From Sipunculus nudus (taxonomy: Eukaryota > Annelida > Sipuncula > Golfingiida > Sipunculidae), in assembly GCA_026874595.1 (NCBI GenBank), contig CM049307.1, forward strand, positions 79,646,643-79,710,642: DNA of 64,000 nucleotides, written 5' to 3'. The position numbers and the translations under genes are program-made. Each line of letters begins with the position of its first letter. Positions within the stretch are counted from its first letter, which is position 1. Under the pieces are notes generated by a model, which saw only the letters and a list, made by a program, of their open reading frames with translations, had not been told where the DNA came from and ran no database searches. Of the stretch, positions 56,200 through 64,000 are shown in pieces.

Positions 56200-56980
56200 T
56201 CTACATTTGTGTGTGTATAACATGTCAGAAACCATACCATCGAGTTATGCAAGTTGTTAATCGTAAGAAGCAACACCTTTTTTAAAGTTAAATTCTGAGG
56301 GTCTTGCAATAAGGGAACTCACCTTTCTCCATGACTATTCTATTAAACGGAGGGTTAAAGGGGATAGGGTGATGACAAGTATTTTCAGAGTGGAAAGTTA
56401 TTTTATCTGTTGTGACTAATATATTGCGTTTTCCCTTTGTGACTGGAATAAAGTATCAAAATTTTATATACCTGAATTCTTTAAAATAATTCTGGCCAAC
56501 CGGACAGGAAGAACGATTTAGTTCACAGACACACCTGTGCTCAGGAAAGGGATGGTTATATAGGATAGATTTTGCTTTAACCTGTAGTAAAACTCACGTT
56601 TTAAATGATTAATTATCATGATCAGCAGCATCTGATGTTTTCATGTAAACAAATTTTCATTGTATATTTGCTAGATCTATTGGTCAAGATCTAGGGTAAT
56701 GATGATTAAGGCGGTATTGTTGTCCAGTTATAACAGAATGGTCGCACTACCACACGTTCACAAAAAAAAATTTCTACCATGAGATAATGAGATCTAGGAG
56801 CGGCGGGAAACTAATTAGTACTAACGATTGGTGGACTCGCCCACATGATCATGTCTGACCCTTTCCATGTTTTTATTGAGCCAGCCACATGATTTTGTCA
56901 AATATTGATTATGATACTCTCGTTTTATATATTTATATGTTACAGTTGAATTAGGGTGGCTATTGTACTTTCGTCATTGT
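56200..56980. other. 3' flank of the receptor gene
   Basis: No gene or repeat was recognised. Confidence 0.5.
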
Positions 56981-56985
56981 ATAGA

Positions 56986-58197
56986 CAGTGAAACCTCGTT
57001 GTGTCGAAGTCGAAGGGACTGGAAAATTTACCGGAGTTCGAGACAACCAATGTTCATTATATTTAACCTTCTTCAGCCTCTATTATCGATAAATAAATTA
57101 CATGAATAAGGCCTATGTTATGTTCTCACAAATGTTTTCGCGAAAGAACAACACAGAGTTTATATACATTTTTTATTAATAATTATAAAAAAACACATAA
57201 GTACCACCAGAACTAGGTTTAGGTAAATCAAGAAAGTGAAATAAGAACACATATATGTACGTTTATAAAAGCACACCAACCAATTAATGATTGGCTCTGA
57301 TCATTTTCGGTTCAACAGATCAGATCTTCAGATCGTTCCAGCCACCCATTGCTGCACTTGAAGTTGGCGCCCGCTAACTTGACTGCGAGGTCATTAGCCT
57401 TGGCATGCAGCATTGGTCCACTGACTGGGATGTCCTGTGCACGAGCAGAGTTGAACCACGTCAGCTTCGCACTTCTGTTCAATGGTCTTTACATGAAGTT
57501 TACGCTAAGCAGGCCGCGACGCCATAGCAAACATGACACGAACAATATAAAAGTGAAGCAGTGATACTGTATAACGTACCCTATGGTGAATAAGAGTCAG
57601 TCTGTTTTAGAACTCATCTTCCTCCCTTTATATATAGTCCTGTATGTTTATTCTAGACACATCTAAGGTAAGGATTGGATTGTGTTTGATTTATCAATAA
57701 TATCTCATTAATGCTTTGTCGGCGGGAAGAGAAAGGAATGATCATGACTTATTGGCCAAACAAGAATAGAACGGACTAGGTATGTTAGCCTTCGCGCTTG
57801 ATGAGTAAGATCCTTGCTGGTTTCAATTTTGTAACTAGTCATCGCGGCCGTAGGTATGATTGTTGGACCGTGCACAACTGTTGTCCAAACATTTAAGCGG
57901 CATGACCTTGATTCGACAGAGGCATCGCGCTTGGTGAGTTGGAGCCTGGTCATCACGGCCCAACAATGATTGACGGGCCCTGCATAACTGTTATCCAATC
58001 ATGACTTCGAGTTAAGCGGTAGAAGTATTAACTGGGGGCCAACAAAACACCTCGACATATCCGGTTTTTCGACACATCCGACTTCGACACAAGCGGAGTT
58101 CAATTAGTAAAGTTTTAACTATTTTATGCAGGGATCCCACGTTCGACTTCGACACATGCGGGAATTCGACTTAACCGAGACCGACACAACGAGGTTT

Positions 58198-58202
<5 letters not shown>
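56986..58202. mobile_element. Degraded Tigger/pogo-like transposon
   Basis: The left end, CAGTGAAACCTCGTTGTGTC, and the inverse of the right end, CAATGAAACCTCGTTGTGTC, form good terminal inverted repeats of the CAGT.AAACCTCG type known from Tigger/pogo elements. Inner copies of TTCGACTTCGACACA-like sequence extend the repeats. TA flanks the right end, and TATAGA precedes the left. A transposase fragment lies inside on the minus strand. Confidence 0.75.
57312..57490 (-). pseudogene. Tigger/pogo transposase CENP-B-type HTH fragment
   Basis: Minus-strand translation gives LTWFNSARAQDIPVSGPMLH, AKANDLAVKLAGANFKCSNG and WLERSEDLIC before a stop. The pattern W....R....PISGP.L..KA..LA..L....FK.SNGWL.RF is the second DNA-binding helix-turn-helix of Tigger/CENP-B proteins. 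An upstream stop and the absence of a DDE domain show it is dead. Confidence 0.75.

Positions 58203-58274
<72 letters not shown>
58202..58274. repeat. (TA)n microsatellite at the end of the Tigger-like element
   Basis: The TA run starts exactly at the element's right end and is interrupted once by TTTATA. Confidence 0.97.
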
Positions 58275-58276
<2 letters not shown>

Positions 58277-61200
58277 AAGAAAGAAAATGACACAAGACGC
58301 GAGATCAGGCGCTGCTTTCGGTATTTGGCGTATATTTTTTTCATTTACCAAATCTTTTAATCGTGAAAAAGAGGCCCCCAGTAATCCGCCCCTGATTTTA
58401 CTTCAGTTATTTAAAGGAGACCATTACCTACCTGCCCTTTATAAACATAAGGCAATCACTTGGAGCTTTTATAAACAAATACGTCAGGAAACGTAGAAAT
58501 CAACACACAGAGACTGTTTGTGTTGTTTATATTTTTAAGTGTTTATAATATTTAGGGACCCGCTAAAATAAAAAGAAATTCAACAAGGGCATCTGGCAAT
58601 AATTCTAGAGCTTTGCAAGTGGCTTTTTGCAAAGAGTGACCTTCTACCTCCGTATATATTCAACCTTCCACCTTAGGTTACATGTTTTGCCGTTTGTCAA
58701 CATTGTAGTGTTTACTGACATGTTGATAAACAGTTCATACATCCTTCTCGAAGGCGGTGTTGATAAACAAATTCATGCATCGTTCACGAAGGCGTTATAT
58801 ATTTTTTTTTCACAACCAAAATTACCCTTAGATCATTATAATATACACAGAGGAAGCCAGAAAAAGGGAGGTGTATGGGCACCTTTAAGATATTTCAAGC
58901 ACGGTCTTTAATAGGTTTGCATTTTGTTTCAATTTTCGTCAACAGACGCTGCCCTGTTGATAGAAAAACACTCATAATTTGAAAAAATGTTAATGATTTT
59001 ATACAAATGTTGTGTTTAGGATATCATTTGGAATATCTTTCAACGTAATAAATGATTATCAAGAAATCGTGAAATAGATCCAATAAAAACACATTTAACA
59101 CACACTCGAGAACATGGTTCGAAACAATATGTGTGAAAAGCTACGGTCAGTCCCGGCGGAGAGATTAATACATGTCAGAACGTATAGAAACTTACAACAC
59201 TGAAACTTACAACATGGCATGCCGTTAACTTGTTCATTTCAGAACCCTGGATGTCATGTACACCTGACCACTCGGCCGGTCAACGACCAACACCGCTGAA
59301 CTAAAATACATTGACAAGATATGTTCTGGTTTGATTCCAGGTTATTTTCTTCAATGAATCATCTGTATATAAAACATCTAATGAAATGAGAAAAAAGAAA
59401 GAAAATGTAACAGACGCTCATATCATAAAAATGTCTAAAATATCGAAGACAGAAAATAAGTCAGATACCACAACCTGAGCCAGGATCCTAATCAAACTTT
59501 GATGTGTACACAGCTGTTCAACAACTACATCCCATGTCACCTATAGAACTATGCCTCCCACTAATACAACAGTCCCATGTATTGGTTTGTAAATTTCAAT
59601 GATGCAGCTAGTGCTGACTGCCCGACCCTGTTTGCTTTAAATTTAATGTAAATGGCATAATTTTTAAGGAATATATAAGGAACAACAATTGATGAATCTA
59701 TATCTTTCTCCCCAAATCTGAATATTTTGCACTTGCGGTAACATCCCAAACTACCCTCACTTCCGCTGCGCCTTTCATTTTGAATTTCCGTTCTCCGTAA
59801 TAAAGTCGCTGTAATATGGGTAGGGGAGACTGGGGAAACCAATAACAAATAAATTAAACGATGTGTCCTTACCATCACAAAAGCACATTTTCTGGACGGA
59901 GACCGGGCTCCAGCTTTTTTGACTTTATTTAAAGTTAATATGGGGAAAGATGTCCGTTTCCAATGTTCAAGTGTCCGGAGGGCAGAACCCTAAACAATGA
60001 ATCGTCAGCTACGGAATGCGGAGCCAACCATTAATGCCGCAGTAATATACAGAACTATTTAGAAAAAAAAATTTCCCTTGTGTCTTAATTACCAAGCAGA
60101 ACTGCCAGAAACACAACAAGATCTCGTGCAGCATGTTATTCCCCATTAGGACTTGCTGCCAAACATCAGTAACAATTAACTGTCGCTCTATCAAATTTGG
60201 AAGAAAGGGCAACATCAGCCATTGTCTGTTATAAAGAGAATTCTAATTTGTATACTCTGTGATTATGTACTCATCATAACTTACTGATTACAAATTTTAT
60301 AGCATTTTTATGTAATCCAAAATTAAAATTAAATAAACCCCTGTCTGATGAAATGAACAATATACTGATTTAACATTCGCATATTGCGTATCGCGATTAA
60401 GTAAAAATATTTTTCGGTTACAAATAATGGGTTTATGACAGGCTTAAAGTGAAAGCCTTTGCCGTGTCTTTAGACGTGTAGTAGAAAATGTTCAAGTAGG
60501 TCTCATATACCATTGATCAAAGGTCTGTCCCAGGATATTTGCATGTATGCTTAATGACTTATCGGCATACGAATAATATTTCCATGCCACAATATAGAAA
60601 GAAGTGCTGAAAACGGTCATAATAATTAATCATTCATAAATATTCTCCCTTCACATCCGACGATAACTGCATTAAGAATGTCAGGTTTTGTTCAAGATCG
60701 GCAGCCCTGATGAGATTGTAGACAGTGCTTTTCTTTGCACACCAGTTCTTTGCCATATTTGGAAAGTCGCTATGCAACTTCACTTGCATGGTCACTTTTC
60801 ATGTCTCTGTGATGCAAGCAGATTTGAAAGTACAGTTAGAACAAAGGAAAATACGCCGCATGTGGGACAATAATAATTTATACTACCATGTTTTGTATTT
60901 AAAATAAACTGATATGCATAAACATTTTTTTTCTCATTACGTTCAATATGATAATTAATGATTTATAATAATAATAATAAGTTAATAATATTATAAACAA
61001 TAAAAACATTTATTTCCTATAAATTTATTACAATAGAAAACGTATCGCAATACGCTACCAAATATCGCAATAAATGGCTATACGAAGTTATTGGCGATAC
61101 CCAGCTCTTTTTAGAAGGTACAAGGTTTAAGTTGTGGTATTCGCCTTTTAATATTTTAAATAGGCCTCAGAAAGACTATGAAACAGAAAAATACTGAAAG

Positions 61201-63795
61201 CAAAAAGAACTAATCTTTTGAGAAATTACCTGGTGCATGGCCATAAGCATAAGTAACTCTGTTCGTGGACAAAGTAATCTCTACAATTGTCCGTATATAA
61301 TCCTTAATAATTGTAAATATATATTCATTTATTTTCTTTCTTAATCACATCAAACGGCTTATTCAAACCAAGATTTTTGTTTTGTGAAAACTATGGCTGT
61401 TATTTGTAAGTTATATTTGATAATGTTATGATCTTGTAGTCTGTTTAAGTGTATGGTATTATGAATTCTTTTATGAAATTTTAACCATGTTGTTTTCTCT
61501 TTATATTTCCAATAACTATTGTGAATTGGCGCATGTAGTAACAATACAAATGATGCATGAATGAATGGTGGTGTTTATTCCTGAGCATCATCAGTTTCCG
61601 ATCAACTGTTTTCTTTCTGTTTTTAGTTTTTTTTTTTCTGGTGGAGGTTACCGGCCTACTTTTTATGCTCTCTTATCTAGTTCCTTATCTAAGTCTGTAC
61701 ATCTGCAGAGTTCCATTTCGGTTTGGGACTACGTGACAGCGCGGTAGCACTCGATTCGTATTGTATTATTTTTGCATCCTTCTGTCACCCAGGCCCGCTG
61801 TATTCCGCACCTGCAGGTTAACAACTAAAATCATCGTTTCTGTGGTGTCCTTTGAGCTTCAGTTTATACATATTATCTGTCATTTTTTTTATATCCAGTC
61901 ATGTAATTTCTTCAATTTTTTCACAGTATACATGGCTTATATGTACAATCGCTATCACTCCGGCAATGAAGAAATCGTGCCTATGTTGTTAATCGGAAGA
62001 AAAAATCTCACGCAAATTTGCATATCCTATATATCCCTAACGTCTACTCCTTTGTTTGATATCCTGTATTTTTCTTTGTAATTACATACATTGCAATACA
62101 TATAAAATTATCAGCTTAACACGTTACAATTTGTTAAGACGGCACTGTTGCAGGCTGAGTATAAAAGAAACCAACGCTTGCAATTTTAATTTATACAAAA
62201 GTTTGATAACATATATTTAAATTAAAACCTATAGTTTTACACACCTTCGTATATACAGACACACAAGTACGTATCTCCTCATGGGGCTTACTCTTGTAAT
62301 AAACCAGCATCAAGGTAGGACCAAACACAGATAAAGTCAGATAAAAATTCAGTGAAACAGCATCTGTTTTTCTACTTGATATAATTATCAAAACTTTTAT
62401 TCATTTATAAAATTCCTATCATATATTGGATCGGAACACCCGTACCCCCCCCCCCCCCCCCCCCCATCGAGTGCACATGTTCTGAATACACGTTGTATTA
62501 TTACCCCCTAAATATACGCCACGTGTATGAGGACTTCAGGTAAGCCATGTTGTAAGACGCTGACATTATAATTATTATTATTTGAATCAGTAGTAGTCGT
62601 ATGCAAACCAATTCAGTTGGAAAACAAAACCTTAAAGGGTGTTCAAAGCGTGTCTCTATACCATGCTCATACCTGTATGTATGTTAAGAAGAATGCATTG
62701 GATACACACCCACAATGAATGCAGACATTAACATTTCTATCTTAACGATTTCTCTGCCATGACTTCCGCCGTCCACATGGCCGCCATTTTAATTTTTTTC
62801 AGGTTCTGGAAATACACTCTTGGTTTATTTTTACTGAATGATCTTGTATTGACTTTCAGTTAAAACAATATACAGTGTATGTTTATGCATGGTCTGTTTT
62901 ATGATTGCAGAAGTAAGTACTGAGAACGTATTGCCTCGTCATAAATAACATATAAAGTGGACCTAGAAAGGGGCTGTGTATATCGGTTCAAATTTTCGTA
63001 AGGGAACACATTTCTGAACGTATTTGTCCTTGCCGATGGTGAACTGATAAACTATTATTAAAAAGGGGGATTATAAAATTAGATATACTCACAGCATCGT
63101 TTTGTATTTGATATCGATCAAAATGTATTTACAAGTATTTATAAGTGTATAAATATTAAAGTGAGCGTTTAAAATACGTCAAGACGTACAAGCCACTGAT
63201 CAAATTACCCAAAAGGTGATAAGCTGCATAGATATAACAACAGAACACAGGCACGAGTGATGCAAGCTGCTGAATTATCAAATAAACCTAAGTGATTAAA
63301 GATTCGGCAGTGTAATTCGAGGATAACATCAATTATAACGAAGTATTGCTTAAACATGATTAATATATACATGTTGTTTTAATGTTGATTATTGCTTTTG
63401 GTAGTTCACGTTTGTCTCAATTTTATAAATGGGTAAACCATGTTTTGATCAATAATAAATGAACTGTTTAAGCTGGTCCCTTGCGCATACTCCGTTCCAT
63501 GCATGTTATCATAACGAGAGATAATTAAAAGGGCGTATAAGCTAGTGGTAGGGTAATTGCACTGGATCCTCCACTGGTTCCGGAGTGATTATTCTACAAT
63601 ATAGCAGATACGATATAAATATACTACACCATGAATATTCCATAGTAGCCTCCTTGCTGTGAATTATTAAATTTGCTTAAATTTGTTCTGATCACACTTC
63701 TTGAATGACGGATCAGAAGTGTCGCCACAGTCGTCACTTTACACATTATTTCGCATTACCTTGACTGACTGGGTAGAGATTATAAAGCCGGCACT

Positions 63796-63797
<2 letters not shown>
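58275..63797. other. Long stretch without recognised genes
   Basis: A weak CAGCTGTGACACTGAAA-type repeat copy (AACACTGAAACTTACAACAT) lies at 59,195-59,265, and a poly-C run at about 62,446-62,465. Short frames show no domain I can name. Confidence 0.5.

Positions 63798-63838
<41 letters not shown>
63798..63838. repeat. (TA)n microsatellite
   Basis: Uninterrupted AT run near the window end. Confidence 0.98.
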
Positions 63839-63842
<4 letters not shown>

Positions 63843-64000
63843 ACGGAACCTAATATAAACAGATCACGTATGCGTGATGAAAACAAATTCTGTAACGGAG
63901 ATAAAAAAAATCCTTTATATTAAAAGTGACCACGTAAGGTGTTTATGCACATTTTATTTTGTGAAACGTTCAGTATGTGAGAGTGGGTAGAATGTAATGG

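Noticed and set aside
61359-61544. Possible retroelement endonuclease tail on the minus strand
   Set aside because: Weak resemblance only; no diagnostic motif could be identified.

Overview
This window looks like accessory, transposon-rich nuclear DNA from an invertebrate animal, most likely a bivalve mollusc. That is inference from three things: AT-rich intergenic DNA full of (TA)n and poly-C/poly-G tracts, dispersed repeats ending in AGCTCAGCTGA next to GTCCGTCCGTCC (a texture familiar from bivalve genomes), and the gene families present. No rRNA, CRISPR or bacterial-type operon is present. Only three protein genes look intact.

The centre of interest is 9,991-18,371, which I read as one 8,381-bp DNA transposon with two convergent genes. 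The left gene (+) encodes a DDE integrase built like IS3 OrfB, in at least two exons (10,257-11,087 and 11,698-12,030). The right gene (-) encodes a 768-residue HECT-type E3 ubiquitin ligase: exon 1 is a 27-codon piece at 18,021-18,101 and exon 2 is 13,821-16,046. The catalytic Cys is kept. The ends are inverted repeats of about 70 bp that run into arrays of 21-bp units carrying the palindrome CCGCCCGGGCGG. A 6-bp direct repeat, CGCACC, flanks the element. A related short element at 46.5-46.8 kb carries the uninterrupted target sequence. The family assignment (IS3EU-like) and the role of the HECT protein are inferences.

The right end of this transposon, with the HECT promoter and first codons, sits in a 1,081-bp tandem duplication with no differences seen (18,090-19,170 and 19,171-20,251). 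A separate GC-rich inverted-repeat element (16,334-17,008) lies in the HECT intron.

The rest is mostly transposon debris. 0-8.3 kb: a direct repeat pair, degenerate CCTAAC sequence, a broken THAP exon, non-LTR reverse-transcriptase remnants and a broken pogo/jerky-like transposase. 20.3-22.5 kb and 29.6-31.5 kb: two arrays of the same repeat family in opposite orientation. 22.5-28.6 kb: paired repeats, the 3' end of a LINE and a tRNA-like sequence. 33-36.9 kb: mollusc-type repeats and a cluster of AGCATATGCT palindromes. 41-47 kb: a Penelope-like fragment, local duplications, tRNA-derived SINE-like sequences, a CXC-domain exon and short inverted-repeat elements. 57-58.2 kb: a dead Tigger/pogo-like element. 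I recognise no gene in 36.9-41.3, 47-53.9 or 58.3-64 kb.

The only likely host gene is an intronless 742-codon seven-transmembrane receptor at 53,935-56,163 (+), with a signal peptide, a somatomedin-B-like Cys-rich module and a secretin/adhesion/Methuselah-type membrane domain, followed by a poly(A) signal.
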